NCBI RefSeq assembly: GCF_016863435.1
Contig: NZ_BOOW01000035.1
Coordinates: 62,001-126,000, forward strand
Direction: 5' to 3'
Length of the DNA: 64,000 bases
Source: Sinosporangium siamense
GTDB lineage: Bacteria; Actinomycetota; Actinomycetes; Streptosporangiales; Streptosporangiaceae
Notes under the pieces: generated by a model
Seen by the model: the letters and a program-made list of their open reading frames with translations, nothing else
Databases searched by the model: none
Told to the model about the DNA's origin: nothing
In this document: positions 9,610 through 18,579 of the stretch, piece after piece
Layout of the letters: each line of letters starts with the position of its first letter
Numbering within the stretch: the stretch's first letter is position 1
Made by a program: the position numbers and the translations under genes

Positions 9610-10716
9610 GTGCGTTCTTCCCCCCGCCTCGCCCCCTCCTCCGCGGAGGCATCCGCGGAGAGTGAGCCTCGCCGCCGCTTATCCCCCGCGGCGACGGTCG
9701 CGCTCGCGGCCGGCCTGCCGATCGCCCTCACCGTGTCCGTCGTGGCCGCCGTCGGGATCGGTTCTGCCGTGATCCCGCCCGCCGAGACGGCGCGCTATCT
9801 CTGGGCCGCGCTCACCGGTGGCTCCATCACCGCCGACGAGGTCACGACGTACCAGATCATCTGGCAGGTGCGCACGCCGCGGGTCCTGCTCGCGGCGACC
9901 GTCGGCGCGGGTTTGAGCGTCGTCGGCGTCGCCGTACAGGCGATGGTCCGCAACGCGCTGGCCGACCCCTTCGTGCTGGGTGTCTCCTCTGGGGCCTCCG
10001 TGGGAGCGGTCTCGGTCAGCCTCTTCGGCGCGCTGACCGCCTTCGGCGTCTACGCGGTGTCGGCGGGCGCGTTCCTCGGTGCGCTGCTCGCCTCGGCGCT
10101 GGTATACGCGGCGGCGCGCGGCCGTGCGGGCCTCACCCCGCTCCGGCTGGTGCTCACAGGGGTGGCGATGTCGTTCGCCCTCCAGGCCGTCATGAGCGTG
10201 ATCATCTACCTGGCGCCCGACGGTGAGGCGACGAGCATGGTCCTCTACTGGACGATGGGCAGCTTCGGGGCCGCCACCTGGGGCTCCCTGCCTGTGGTGG
10301 CCGCCACCGTGCTGATCGGCACCGTGCTCCTGCGGCGCCACGGGCGCACCTTGGACGTGATGGCTCTCGGGGACGAGGTCTCGGCGAGCCTCGGTGTGGA
10401 CAGTGCGCGGATCCGCACGAGGCTGTTCGTCCTCACCTCGCTTCTCACCGGGGCGATGGTGGCGGTCAGCGGCGCGATCGGTTTTGTGGGCCTGGTCATG
10501 CCGCACCTGATCCGGCTCGTGGTCGGCGCGGGGCACACCCGGGTGCTGACCGTCGCCCCGGCGGTCGGCGCGATCTTCATGGTCTGGGTCGACCTGCTCG
10601 CGCGGACGCTCGTGGCACCCAGGGAACTGCCCGTCGGCGTGATCACGGCGCTGGTCGGGGTGCCGGTGTTCATCGTCCTGATGCGCCGCCGCGGCTATCT
10701 GTTCGGAGGGCGCTGA
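9610..10716 (+). CDS. FecCD-type metal/metallophore ABC permease
   Basis: A 368-residue permease of the BtuC/FecCD family with about ten hydrophobic segments. Family motifs are WQVRTPRVLLAATVGAGL, VQAMVRNALADPFVLGVSSG (residues about 108-130) and the C-terminal LPVGVITALVGVPVF. ADPFVLGVSSGAS is the hallmark of siderophore and cobalamin permeases. GTG at 9610 has GGAG 10 bp upstream; an ATG at 9603 is in another frame. It heads a three-gene plus-strand operon with an ATPase and a lipoprotein. The Zur-like box at 9571 suggests it moves a zinc chelate, although the family mostly carries ferric siderophores or cobalamin. Confidence 0.9.
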   Translation: MRSSPRLAPSSAEASAESEPRRRLSPAATVALAAGLPIALTVSVVAAVGIGSAVIPPAETARYLWAALTGGSITADEVTTYQIIWQVRTPRVLLAATVGAGLSVVGVAVQAMVRNALADPFVLGVSSGASVGAVSVSLFGALTAFGVYAVSAGAFLGALLASALVYAAARGRAGLTPLRLVLTGVAMSFALQAVMSVIIYLAPDGEATSMVLYWTMGSFGAATWGSLPVVAATVLIGTVLLRRHGRTLDVMALGDEVSASLGVDSARIRTRLFVLTSLLTGAMVAVSGAIGFVGLVMPHLIRLVVGAGHTRVLTVAPAVGAIFMVWVDLLARTLVAPRELPVGVITALVGVPVFIVLMRRRGYLFGGR

Positions 10717-10718
10717 CC

Positions 10719-11507
10719 GTGGAACTCCGCATGGACGGCATCTCGGTGTCCCTGAGCGGCAGGGACCTCGTCCGCGACCTGTCGCTGAACGTCGGAAGCG
10801 GCCAGGTCGTCGGCCTGATCGGACCCAACGGCAGCGGCAAGACCACGGCCCTGCGGTGCGCCTATCGCGCGCTCAGGCCGACGGCGGGCACCGTGTGGCT
10901 CGGCGGGGAGGACCTCGCCGCGCTCTCCCTGCGGCACAGCGCGCAGTCCGTCGCCGTTCTCACCCAGGAGGACGGCACCGACCTCGACTTCACCGTCGAG
11001 GAGATCGTCGCCCTCGGCCGCACCCCGCACCTGCGCGGCAACCAGGCGCTCAGCGCGCGCGAGCGGGAGGTGTGCCGCCACGCGATGGAACGGCTGGAGG
11101 TCCTGCACCTGGCCGGCCGCAGCGTGCTCACCCTGTCGGGCGGCGAGCGCCGGCGGGTGCTCGCCGCGCGCATGCTGGCGCAGGAAGCCCGAGTCCTGAT
11201 CTTGGACGAGCCGACCAACCACCTCGACGTGCGCCACCAGCTCGACCTCCTGTCGCTGCTGCGCGGGAGCGGGCTGACCGTGCTCGTCACCCTGCACGAC
11301 CTGAACCTGGCCGCCGCCGCCTGCGACCGCCTGGGCGTGCTCTCACGCGGCGAACTCGTCGCCTCCGGAACGCCCGCCGAGGTGCTCACCCCCCGTCTCA
11401 TCCGGGAGGTCTTCGGCGTGACGGCGAGCGTCGTGCCCCATCCACTGACCGGGGACCCGCAGCTCCTCTACAGCCTGTCCGGCTCCCCCTCCCTTGAGAA
11501 CGGATAA
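10719..11507 (+). CDS. FecE/BtuD-type ABC ATPase
   Basis: A 262-residue ATPase. Walker A is GPNGSGKTT, the signature LSGGERRRVLAARML, Walker B RVLILDEPTNHLD, and the switch is TLHDLNLAAA, the consensus of the siderophore/B12 ATPase family. It starts with GTG two bases after the permease stop, so translation is coupled. It is strikingly like the ATPase at 47543-48355: both share DEPTNHLDVRHQ, LHDLNLAAA and a VFGV tail, which suggests the two transport loci are related by descent. Confidence 0.92.
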   Translation: MELRMDGISVSLSGRDLVRDLSLNVGSGQVVGLIGPNGSGKTTALRCAYRALRPTAGTVWLGGEDLAALSLRHSAQSVAVLTQEDGTDLDFTVEEIVALGRTPHLRGNQALSAREREVCRHAMERLEVLHLAGRSVLTLSGGERRRVLAARMLAQEARVLILDEPTNHLDVRHQLDLLSLLRGSGLTVLVTLHDLNLAAAACDRLGVLSRGELVASGTPAEVLTPRLIREVFGVTASVVPHPLTGDPQLLYSLSGSPSLENG

Positions 11508-11511
11508 GACC

Positions 11512-12510
11512 ATGCCCACGACGCCCCCTAGCACTCAAGCACGCATCGCCGCCGCCGTGGTCGCCGTGCTGGGCCTGACCTCCTGCGGCGCCCAGGTGGA
11601 TTCCACCGGCGCCCAGACCCCCAAGACAACGGTGAACAGATGCGGGGAGAAAGTCGAATACACCATGCCGCAACGCGCCGTGGTCTACGAAGGCGGCAGC
11701 GCGGACAAGATGTTCGCGCTCGGGCTCACCAAGCACGTGTACGGCTATGTCATGCCACCGGCGAACCCGCCGGTCGAGGAGTCACCGTGGGCCGAGGAGT
11801 ACGCCAAGGTGAAGTTCCTCAGCGACGACCTGCTCAACCGCGAACTCGTGGTCGACGCGAAGGCCGACCTCGTCGTCGCCGGGTGGAACTCCGGGTTCAG
11901 CGACCAGCGCGGCATCACCCCCGCGATCCTGGACGGCCTCAACATCCAGAGCTTCATGCACAGCGAGTCGTGCTTCAACTATCCGAAATATCCGGAGGAG
12001 CACCCGCCCTTCGCGGGGTTGTACACCGACTTGGAGCGCCTCGGACAGATCTTCCGGGTCGAGGAGCGAGCCGGAAAGGTCGTCTCCGACCTCAAGAAAC
12101 GCGTGACCGCGGTCCAGCAGAAGGCGCCCAAGGGCGATCCCGTCCCGGTGTTCCTGTACGACTCGGGCACCGACCAGCCCTTCACCGCGGGCAACCACGT
12201 GCCGCCCCACGACATCATCCACCTGGCCGGCGGCCGGAACATCTTCCACGACCTCGACGCCCGCTGGACCAAGGTCACCTGGGAGGCGGTCGTCAAGGCC
12301 AAGCCCGAGGTGATCATCATTCTCGACTACGGCGACAAGCCCGCCACGGAGAAGATCGAGTTCCTGAAGTCCTTCCCCACCACAAGCAAGCTGCCCGCCG
12401 TGGTCAAGAACAACTTCCACATCCTGGACTACAACGAGGGCATCAGCGGGCCGCGGAACATCGACGGCCTTGAGGGCTTCGCCGACTACCTGCGGAACCT
12501 GAAGAACTGA
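11512..12510 (+). CDS. FecB-type metallophore-binding lipoprotein
   Basis: A 332-residue periplasmic-binding protein of the FecB/BtuF class. The signal sequence ends in the lipobox LTSC, with Cys about 25 residues in. RAVVYEGGSADKMFALGLTK is the family pattern for the first binding loop, and LAGGRNIFHDLDARWTKVTWE the canonical second-lobe motif. HVPPHD and FMHSESCFNYPKYPEEHPPF are unusually His/Cys-rich loops that could contact a metal chelate, though this is only inference. ATG at 11512 lies 4 bp after the ATPase stop. It captures the ligand outside the cell for the FecCD permease. Confidence 0.88.
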   Translation: MPTTPPSTQARIAAAVVAVLGLTSCGAQVDSTGAQTPKTTVNRCGEKVEYTMPQRAVVYEGGSADKMFALGLTKHVYGYVMPPANPPVEESPWAEEYAKVKFLSDDLLNRELVVDAKADLVVAGWNSGFSDQRGITPAILDGLNIQSFMHSESCFNYPKYPEEHPPFAGLYTDLERLGQIFRVEERAGKVVSDLKKRVTAVQQKAPKGDPVPVFLYDSGTDQPFTAGNHVPPHDIIHLAGGRNIFHDLDARWTKVTWEAVVKAKPEVIIILDYGDKPATEKIEFLKSFPTTSKLPAVVKNNFHILDYNEGISGPRNIDGLEGFADYLRNLKN

Positions 12511-12537
12511 GGCCGTGCGGCGGTCGGCGAGCCTCAG
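12507..12537. terminator. Bidirectional hairpin between convergent genes
   Basis: CTGAGGC at 12507-12513 pairs with GCCTCAG at 12531-12537. The stems contain the stop codon of the lipoprotein gene on one side and that of the convergent MFS gene on the other. There is no T run, so this is a terminator-like hairpin rather than a textbook intrinsic terminator. Confidence 0.5.
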
Positions 12538-13772
12538 GGCCCGCCGCCGCCCGGCCGCTGGGAGAAGTGCCGCGACCCACGCACGAGCGCGGCCAGCGCC
12601 GGGGCCGCGAAGCAGACCAGAGCACACGCCAGGAGTACGGCATGAGCCCCGAAGGCGTCGATCGCCGGAGCTATCAGGACCAGGCCGACCGGCGCCAGGC
12701 CGTACGACATCAGGAAGTCCAGGGAGGAGACCCTGGCGAGCATCTTCGGATCCACCTCCCGCTGGGTGGCCGTGAACCACGGCACGTTGAAGAGCTCGAT
12801 GCCCAGGCCGGCAAGGACGTAGGCCGCCACGACCAGCGCCGGATGCACGGGCAGGACCAGGCTGAGCGGGGCGAGGCCGTAGCACGCCAGCCCCGCGAGC
12901 GCGGCCCACCCCTGCGACCGCGGACGCCATCGCGCGATGAGCAGCGCACCGGCGAGCGCCCCCGCCGTGTACGCCGTCAGGGCCGCGGCCAGCACGGCCT
13001 CGGTGCCGTACCGATCCCGGCTGATCAGCGGGAGCGCGACCCCTGTGGCCGAATATCCGGTCGCGATCACGGCGGTCAGGGCGGCCAGCCCGGCCAGGAA
13101 CCAGGGGTGCCTGCCCGCCTCGCGGACACCTTCGAGGAACTGGGTGTGGAAGCGGGCGCGCGGGGCGCTGTCCACGGCCTCGCCGTTGGGGGCACGCCCG
13201 CCAGGCGGCGCCAGTGCCGTGGCGAGCCAGAGCACGGCGGTGCCCAGGAGGAGCGTCCGCACATCGACCACGACGGCGAGCAGCGCCGTCAGACCGGGCG
13301 CCGTCAAGGTGGTGATCCGTACGGCCAGGGTCATCGCGGCGTTGGCCTGCTGACGCCGCGCGCCGTCGGCGACCTCTGCGGTGAGCGCCTGGAACGCGGG
13401 CCGGCAGGCCCCCTGTCCCGCGCCGACCGCGATCGCCGCCACCGCCATCAGCACCGCGGACCGTCCAAGCCCCACGGCGATGACGGGAGTGGCCACCGCG
13501 GCGAGCAGGCCGGCGCAGCGAGCGACGCTCGTGCGGGAATGCCGGTCGGCCAGGACTCCCCCGACCGGGACCGCGAGGAGAAAGCCCGCCGTGCGCGCGG
13601 CCAGCACCACACCGAGCTCCACCGGGGAAAGCGCACGCTCCAGCACCGCCAAGCCGAGGACGAACGGCAACGCCCAGGTCGCGAGCCCGGACGCGGTCGT
13701 CGCCGACCACAGGCGGACAAAGGCGGGTTCACGCAGAATCGAGCGCGTGGGGGGCAGGGGGGAAGTCGTCAC
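12534..13772 (-). CDS. MFS transporter (EntS-like exporter)
   Basis: A 412-residue major facilitator with 12 predicted membrane segments, of the EntS/MFS_3 class. SATTASGLATWALPFVLGL in the first helix pair and GGVLADRHSRTSVARCAG (the cytoplasmic loop 2-3 motif) are characteristic. EntS-type members export siderophores. It converges on the FecCD/ATPase/FecB operon, and a Zur-like box lies 117 bp upstream, so a joint role in exporting and re-importing a metallophore is likely. No biosynthetic enzyme is in this locus. GTG at 13772 follows AAGGACACCT. Confidence 0.8.
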   Translation of the reverse strand: MTTSPLPPTRSILREPAFVRLWSATTASGLATWALPFVLGLAVLERALSPVELGVVLAARTAGFLLAVPVGGVLADRHSRTSVARCAGLLAAVATPVIAVGLGRSAVLMAVAAIAVGAGQGACRPAFQALTAEVADGARRQQANAAMTLAVRITTLTAPGLTALLAVVVDVRTLLLGTAVLWLATALAPPGGRAPNGEAVDSAPRARFHTQFLEGVREAGRHPWFLAGLAALTAVIATGYSATGVALPLISRDRYGTEAVLAAALTAYTAGALAGALLIARWRPRSQGWAALAGLACYGLAPLSLVLPVHPALVVAAYVLAGLGIELFNVPWFTATQREVDPKMLARVSSLDFLMSYGLAPVGLVLIAPAIDAFGAHAVLLACALVCFAAPALAALVRGSRHFSQRPGGGGP

Positions 13773-13785
13773 AGGTGTCCTTGTC

Positions 13786-13816
13786 CTCGGGTCAAGTCCC
13801 GGCAGCTCGACCCGAG
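13786..13816 (-). promoter_or_regulatory. Leader hairpin upstream of the MFS gene
   Basis: CTCGGGTC and GACCCGAG form an 8-bp inverted repeat around a short loop, about 14 nt before the GTG start, inside the probable 5' untranslated region. It could affect translation or be a protein site. No riboswitch class is recognised. Confidence 0.35.
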
Positions 13817-13888
13817 GAGCACATGCCCGTCGCCGTCATGCTCCGCGTGTGCCGTCGAAGCAGGCAAACTATACGGACGACACTATAC

Positions 13889-13903
13889 TGAAAACCGTTA
13901 TCG
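13889..13903. promoter_or_regulatory. Zur-like box ahead of the MFS gene
   Basis: TGAAAACCGTTATCG is an imperfect 7-1-7 palindrome (five of seven arm pairs match) of the same type as the box at 9571, again in a small A/T-rich patch. On the minus strand, TATAGT hexamers just downstream could be a -10 element, so a repressor here would block the MFS promoter. Confidence 0.45.
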
Positions 13904-14115
13904 AATTCACCCCATCTTTCTTTGCCGTACACCTTCTTGCGGGGGGCGCCCAGGACTTCCACGCCCGGCCGGCTCTTGCTGGTCTTGTAGGCGACGAATA
14001 TTTCGGTGACCGAAACCGTCTGACGACCCTTGACCTTGACTGACGAGGTGAGAAAACGAGGGCCGCTCTCGCGCACCCAGAGACAGCGGACCACACCCAG
14101 TGTGGGGCACGTCAT
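13904..14115. other. Unassigned stretch between MFS promoter and yebC terminator
   Basis: The minus strand is open from 14115 to 13792, and the middle part (SVTEIFVAYKTSKSRPGVE, GAPRKKVYGKERWGEF) looks more protein-like than chance. However, the frame runs through the Zur-like box and the presumed MFS promoter, has no convincing ribosome binding site, and is not a family I recognise. It is left unassigned. Confidence 0.25.
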
Positions 14116-14152
14116 AAAAAACGGCCCTCAGGGAGAAACCCCCCAAGGGCCG
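14116..14152 (-). terminator. Rho-independent terminator of yebC
   Basis: On the minus strand, CGGCCCT and AGGGCCG form a 7-bp stem around a G/C-rich loop, followed directly by six Ts (14121-14116). It lies 14 bp after the yebC stop and is a standard intrinsic terminator. Confidence 0.85.
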
Positions 14153-14165
14153 AGGCGTAAGGCGG

Positions 14166-14915
14166 CTAGTCGAGCTTCGCCAGGATCTCGTCGGAGACGT
14201 CGAAGTTGGCGTAGACGTTTTGCACGTCGTCGCTGTCCTCAAGCGCGTCGATGAGGCGGAAGACCTTGCGTGCGCCGTCCTCGTCGAGCGGGACCGACAT
14301 CGACGGCATGAACGCCGCGTCGGCCGACTCGTAATCGATGCCGGCGTCCTGGAGGGCCGTGCGCACGGGGATGAGGTCGCCGGCCTCGGAGACCACCTCG
14401 AAGGACTCGCCGAGGTCGTTGACCTCCTCGGCGCCCGCGTCGAGCACGGCGGTGAGGACGTCGTCCTCGCTCAGGCCGCTCTTGGGCACGATCACGACGC
14501 CCTTGCGGTTGAACATGTAGGACACCGAGCCGGGGTCGGCCATGGAGCCGCCGTTGCGGGTCATGGCGACGCGCACCTCGGAGGCGGCGCGGTTGCGGTT
14601 GTCGGTGAGGCACTCGATGAGCACGGCGACGCCGCCGGGAGCGTAGCCCTCATACATGATCGTCTGCCACTCGGCGCCGCCGGCCTCCAGTCCGCCGCCG
14701 CGCTTGCGGGCACGCTCGATGTTGTCGAGGGGCACGGAGTTCTTCCGCGCCTTGGTGATGGCGTCGTAGAGGGTGGGGTTGCCGTCAGGGTCGGGGCCGC
14801 CGGTGCGGGCCGCCACCTCGATGTTCTTGATGAGCTTCGCGAAGAGCTTGCCGCGCTTGGCGTCGAGCGCCGCCTTCTTGTGCTTCGTCGTCGCCCATTT
14901 GGAGTGGCCGGACAT
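14166..14915 (-). CDS. yebC: YebC/PmpR family regulator
   Basis: A 249-residue protein of the YebC family (DUF28, TACO1). The start [20 protein letters not shown] is the family signature, followed by [14 protein letters not shown] and [19 protein letters not shown]. Members have been reported both as transcription regulators and, more recently, as factors that help ribosomes at difficult sequences. The gene follows pdxT by 3 bp, so they are cotranscribed. In many actinobacteria ruvC comes next; here the strand ends in a terminator instead. Confidence 0.96.
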   Translation of the reverse strand: MSGHSKWATTKHKKAALDAKRGKLFAKLIKNIEVAARTGGPDPDGNPTLYDAITKARKNSVPLDNIERARKRGGGLEAGGAEWQTIMYEGYAPGGVAVLIECLTDNRNRAASEVRVAMTRNGGSMADPGSVSYMFNRKGVVIVPKSGLSEDDVLTAVLDAGAEEVNDLGESFEVVSEAGDLIPVRTALQDAGIDYESADAAFMPSMSVPLDEDGARKVFRLIDALEDSDDVQNVYANFDVSDEILAKLD

Positions 14916-14918
14916 CGC

Positions 14919-15509
14919 CTAAAACTCCCTCACCATCTCAGCAAAGTATGAGTGCACGCGGGCCTCACCGGTCAGCTCGGGGTGGAAGGACGTCGCGAGC
15001 AGCGGCCCCTGACGGACCGCCACGATCCTATCCCCCGTATCGGCCCGGGCCAGCACCTCGACCGCATCGCCCACCGACTCCACCCAGGGCGCGCGGATGA
15101 ACACGCCTCTGACCTGGCCGAGTCCGGAGAATTCCAGATCGGATTCGAAGGAGTCGACCTGGCGTCCGAAGGCGTTGCGCCGGACGACCATGTCGATGCC
15201 GCCGAAGGTCTGCTGACCGTCCATGCCGCCTTCGATGCGGTCGGCGAGCATGATCATGCCGGCGCACGAGCCGTAGGCGGGCATGCCCTCCTTGATGCGC
15301 ATGCGGACGGGTTCGAGCATTTCGAAGGCCTCGGCCAGCTTCCACATGGTGGTGGACTCCCCGCCGGGGATCACGAGGGCGTCCACGGCGTCGAGTTCGG
15401 CAGGACGCCGTACGGTGACCGCACGCAGGCCCGTCGCCGTCAAGGAGTGGAGATGCTCGCGGACGTCGCCCTGGAGGGCGAGGACGCCGACGGTCGGTGC
15501 GGGGGTCAC
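14919..15509 (-). CDS. pdxT: Pyridoxal 5'-phosphate synthase glutaminase subunit
   Basis: A 196-residue class I glutaminase subunit. [17 protein letters not shown] opens the fold, [12 protein letters not shown] is the PdxT signature, [10 protein letters not shown] holds the nucleophilic Cys, and [10 protein letters not shown] gives the His/Glu pair of the triad. It releases ammonia from glutamine for PdxS. GTG at 15509 follows GGAAGGA at a good distance. It is separated from pdxS by a phoD-type gene, an uncommon interruption of a usually adjacent pair. Confidence 0.95.
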   Translation of the reverse strand: MTPAPTVGVLALQGDVREHLHSLTATGLRAVTVRRPAELDAVDALVIPGGESTTMWKLAEAFEMLEPVRMRIKEGMPAYGSCAGMIMLADRIEGGMDGQQTFGGIDMVVRRNAFGRQVDSFESDLEFSGLGQVRGVFIRAPWVESVGDAVEVLARADTGDRIVAVRQGPLLATSFHPELTGEARVHSYFAEMVREF

Positions 15510-15584
15510 AGTGGTCCTTCCCAGTGGGGCTGAATTCCCCCTAAGCGTATGACCACTCCCCGAAACTCCCCAAACCACCTCACT

Positions 15585-17150
15585 TCATGGGAGCGTCGGC
15601 TGGGCGGCGGCGAGCGGCACCTGCCTGAGGCCCGGCACGCGGTCCCGGACGACAAATCTCGCCCGGGTGTGGACGGGGGCGCCGGGTCTCCTGACGTACG
15701 GCAGGACCTTGAAGTCCGCGGTCACCGCCTCCTGCGTGATCTTCAGCATGATGTAGCCCCGCTGCCCGTTGTAGAACCGCAGGTGGGGGTTGTTCCAGAA
15801 CAGCGGGTGCATCGCCGGCACGGTGTCGGCCCCGTCCCCATCGCTGCTGATCGAGGTGGTGACCAGTTCCGCCCCGACCACCGGGGAGAACGGATTGTCA
15901 TAGTCGAGCCGGATGTCCGCCGCCCAATGGGCGTGGGCGTCGCCGGTCAGCACGATCACGTTGCGCACCCCGGCCTCCATCCAGCCGCGGGTGACCCGCA
16001 TCCGTGAGGCGGGATAGCCGTCCCAGGAGTCCTTGCGCACCTTCCTGCGCGGCCCGGGGGCGCTGTCGCGCTGGCCGAAGAAGACCTGCTGGCCGATCAG
16101 GTCCCAGCGGGCGCGTGATTTGCGAAAACCGTCGACGAGCCAGCGCTCCTGCTCTTGGCCGGTGATCGTGCGGGCGGGGTCGTCGGCGGCGCACCAGATG
16201 GCCGAACCCGCACAGGTCTGATCACTGCGGTATTGCCGGGTGTCGATCAGGTGGAAACTCGCCAGATCCCCCCATTCCAGGCGGCGGTAAAGGAGCAGGT
16301 CAGGACCCCGGGGTACGGCATTGGCCCGCAACGGCATGTTCTCGTAGTAGGCGCGGAAGGCCACCTCCCGGCGGGAGGCGAAGGCGGGGTGGGAGGCGCG
16401 CTGCCCGCCGCCGGCCCAGTTGTTCTCCAGCTCGTGGTCGTCCCAGACGACTGCCCAGGGGGCGGCGGCGTGGGCGGCGCGCAGGTCGGGGTCGGTGCGA
16501 TACTGCGCGTAGCGCAGCCGGTAGTCCGCGAGCGTCCGCGTCTCACGGCCGACGTGGCGGCGCACCCCGTGGGCGCTGGGCGGCGTCTCGTAGATGTAGT
16601 CGCCGAGGTGCAGCACCAGGTCGGGGCGCTCCTCGGCGAGCCTGCGGTAGGCGGTGAAGTGGCCCTGTTCGAAGTGGGAGCAGGAGGCGACGCCGACGAG
16701 CGCCGGGACGTGCGACTGCGAGGCGGCGGGAGAGGTGCGGGTCCGGCCGTTCTGAGAGACATGTGTGCCGGATTTGAAGTGATACCAGTAGTCCCGTCCG
16801 GGTTCGAGGCCGGACACCTCCACATGCACGCTGTGGCCCCATTCCGGGAGGGCGTCGGCCACGCCTCGCCGTACCTCCTTGGTGAGGGCCTCGTCGGAGC
16901 AGACGCGCCACTCGACGGGGGTGCCGTGGTCGGGCATGCCGCCTTTCCCGTCGGGGGCGAGCGGATCGACGGCGAGGCGGGTCCAGAGGACGAATCCGTC
17001 GGGAGACGGGTCGCCTGAGGCGACGCCGAGGGTGAAGGGGTCACGTGGCGGGGTGGTGCGTGAGGTGGCTTGTGCCGTACCCGGCAGGCTCACGGCCGCT
17101 CCCGCCACCGAGGCGGCGGCGAGGAAGGAACGCCTGGTCGGCACCGGCAT
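15585..17150 (-). CDS. phoD: PhoD-type alkaline phosphatase/phosphodiesterase, Tat-exported
   Basis: A 521-residue secreted phosphatase. The N-terminus TRRSFLAAASVAGAAVS is a twin-arginine signal ending near AQA. GVASGDPSPDGFVLWTRL is the PhoD N-terminal domain signature. Metal-binding residues are visible in GVASCSHFEQGHFTAYRRL, LHLGDYIYE, VWDDHELENNW and LTGDAHAHWAAD. These enzymes use calcium and iron to hydrolyse phosphate esters outside the cell. ATG at 17150 follows GGAGG with seven bases between. A PHO box was not found by eye. Confidence 0.94.
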   Translation of the reverse strand: MPVPTRRSFLAAASVAGAAVSLPGTAQATSRTTPPRDPFTLGVASGDPSPDGFVLWTRLAVDPLAPDGKGGMPDHGTPVEWRVCSDEALTKEVRRGVADALPEWGHSVHVEVSGLEPGRDYWYHFKSGTHVSQNGRTRTSPAASQSHVPALVGVASCSHFEQGHFTAYRRLAEERPDLVLHLGDYIYETPPSAHGVRRHVGRETRTLADYRLRYAQYRTDPDLRAAHAAAPWAVVWDDHELENNWAGGGQRASHPAFASRREVAFRAYYENMPLRANAVPRGPDLLLYRRLEWGDLASFHLIDTRQYRSDQTCAGSAIWCAADDPARTITGQEQERWLVDGFRKSRARWDLIGQQVFFGQRDSAPGPRRKVRKDSWDGYPASRMRVTRGWMEAGVRNVIVLTGDAHAHWAADIRLDYDNPFSPVVGAELVTTSISSDGDGADTVPAMHPLFWNNPHLRFYNGQRGYIMLKITQEAVTADFKVLPYVRRPGAPVHTRARFVVRDRVPGLRQVPLAAAQPTLP

Positions 17151-17264
17151 GGTGGACCTCCGGGAAGATCGGGACGGAACTCCCGCAGCCTCCCCCACCA
17201 CCGCCGCGTGCACGGCCCCCCGGGAGCGCTTATGCGCTATTCCGACCGGATCTTTGGGTGCATG

Positions 17265-17296
17265 AAAACGGCGGCCCCCTACATAGGGGGCCGCCG
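17265..17296 (-). terminator. Intrinsic terminator after pdxS
   Basis: On the minus strand a perfect 12-bp stem (CGGCGGCCCCCT with AGGGGGCCGCCG, 17269-17296) and a 4-nt loop are followed by TTTT. It lies 21 bp after the pdxS stop and should separate pdxS from phoD and pdxT. Confidence 0.85.
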
Positions 17297-17316
17297 GGGC
17301 GGAAAACCGCTGACGA

Positions 17317-18228
17317 CTACCAGCCGCGGTCGGCCAGGCGGTGCGGGACCGGGATGTCGTCGACGTTGATGCCGACCATGGCCTCGCCGAGGCCGCGCGA
17401 CACCTTGGCCAGCACGTCGGGGTCGTCGTAGAAGGTGGTGGCCTTGACGATCGCGGCGGCGCGCTTGGCCGGGTCGCCGGACTTGAAGATGCCGGAGCCG
17501 ACGAAGACGCCCTCCGCGCCGAGCTGCATCATCATCGCGGCGTCGGCCGGGGTGGCGATGCCGCCCGCGGTGAACATGACAACGGGCAGCTTGCCGGTCT
17601 TGGCGATCTCGACGACGAGGTCGTAAGGCGCCTGGAGCTCCTTGGCCGCGACGTAGAGCTCGTCCTCGGCCATGGAGGTGAGGCGCTTGATCTCACCGAA
17701 GATCTTGCGCATGTGGGTGGTCGCGTTGGACACGTCGCCCGTGCCCGCCTCGCCCTTGGAGCGGATCATGGCCGCGCCCTCGCTGATGCGCCGCAGGGCC
17801 TCGCCGAGGTTGGTGGCGCCGCACACGAAGGGCACGGTGAAGCGCCACTTGTCGATGTGGTTGGCGTAGTCCGCCGGGGTGAGCACCTCGGACTCGTCGA
17901 CATAGTCGACGCCGAGGGCCTGGAGGACCTGGGCCTCGACGAAGTGGCCGATGCGGGCCTTGGCCATGACCGGGATGGACACGGCGGAGATGATGCCCTC
18001 GATCATGTCGGGGTCGCTCATGCGCGAGACGCCGCCCTGGGCCCGGATGTCGGCGGGCACGCGCTCGAGCGCCATGACGGCCACCGCTCCGGCGTCTTCG
18101 GCGATCTTGGCCTGGTCGGGGGTGACGACGTCCATGATGACGCCACCCTTGAGCATTTCGGCCATTCCACGCTTCACCCGGGCGGTTCCGGTGACAGGGG
18201 TCTCAGGGACTTCGGGGCTGCTGGACAC
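17317..18228 (-). CDS. pdxS: Pyridoxal 5'-phosphate synthase, PdxS subunit
   Basis: A 303-residue (beta/alpha)8 synthase that makes pyridoxal 5'-phosphate from ribose 5-phosphate, glyceraldehyde 3-phosphate and ammonia from Pdx[17 protein letters not shown] near the N-terminus carries the first catalytic segment, [12 protein letters not shown] the active-site Lys region, and [19 protein letters not shown] with [14 protein letters not shown] the phosphate site. It is full length. GTG at 18228 follows AGGAAAG. A strong terminator lies just downstream. Confidence 0.97.
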   Translation of the reverse strand: MSSSPEVPETPVTGTARVKRGMAEMLKGGVIMDVVTPDQAKIAEDAGAVAVMALERVPADIRAQGGVSRMSDPDMIEGIISAVSIPVMAKARIGHFVEAQVLQALGVDYVDESEVLTPADYANHIDKWRFTVPFVCGATNLGEALRRISEGAAMIRSKGEAGTGDVSNATTHMRKIFGEIKRLTSMAEDELYVAAKELQAPYDLVVEIAKTGKLPVVMFTAGGIATPADAAMMMQLGAEGVFVGSGIFKSGDPAKRAAAIVKATTFYDDPDVLAKVSRGLGEAMVGINVDDIPVPHRLADRGW

Positions 18229-18579
18229 GATCTTTCCTCACGACGGCTGAAAGCTGAGATCATCGGCCGCCCATGGGGGTACCGATTCATCTCCATCGTA
18301 GGCGCTGATCACACTTGGCCCCGACACGCCCTCTTGTCAGACTTTGGTCATCGATTTCGCCATTAAGGCTATGTGCCCTGTACGGCGGAGCCATGGCGGA
18401 AGCCGGCCGATCGACGACGGCCGGCCGCACGCCCGCGGAGGGGGCCAGGAGCGGCCGAGTCAAGGTCTTTGTCAGCTTCGCCCTGCCGGGGCAGGCAGAC
18501 CGCGACGGCTTCCACACCCGCCATGCGGGCGGCCAGCTCGTCGAGGGCGGCCTCGGCGGGCTCCCGCCGGAAGCCCGGT
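18229..18579. other. Intergenic region upstream of pdxS
   Basis: These 351 bp must hold the pdxS promoter. A comparatively A/T-rich stretch with CATCGATTTCGCCATTAAGG at about 18349-18367 is the best promoter candidate. The reading frames across this region have no family resemblance and no ribosome binding sites. No hairpin of note was seen. Confidence 0.3.
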
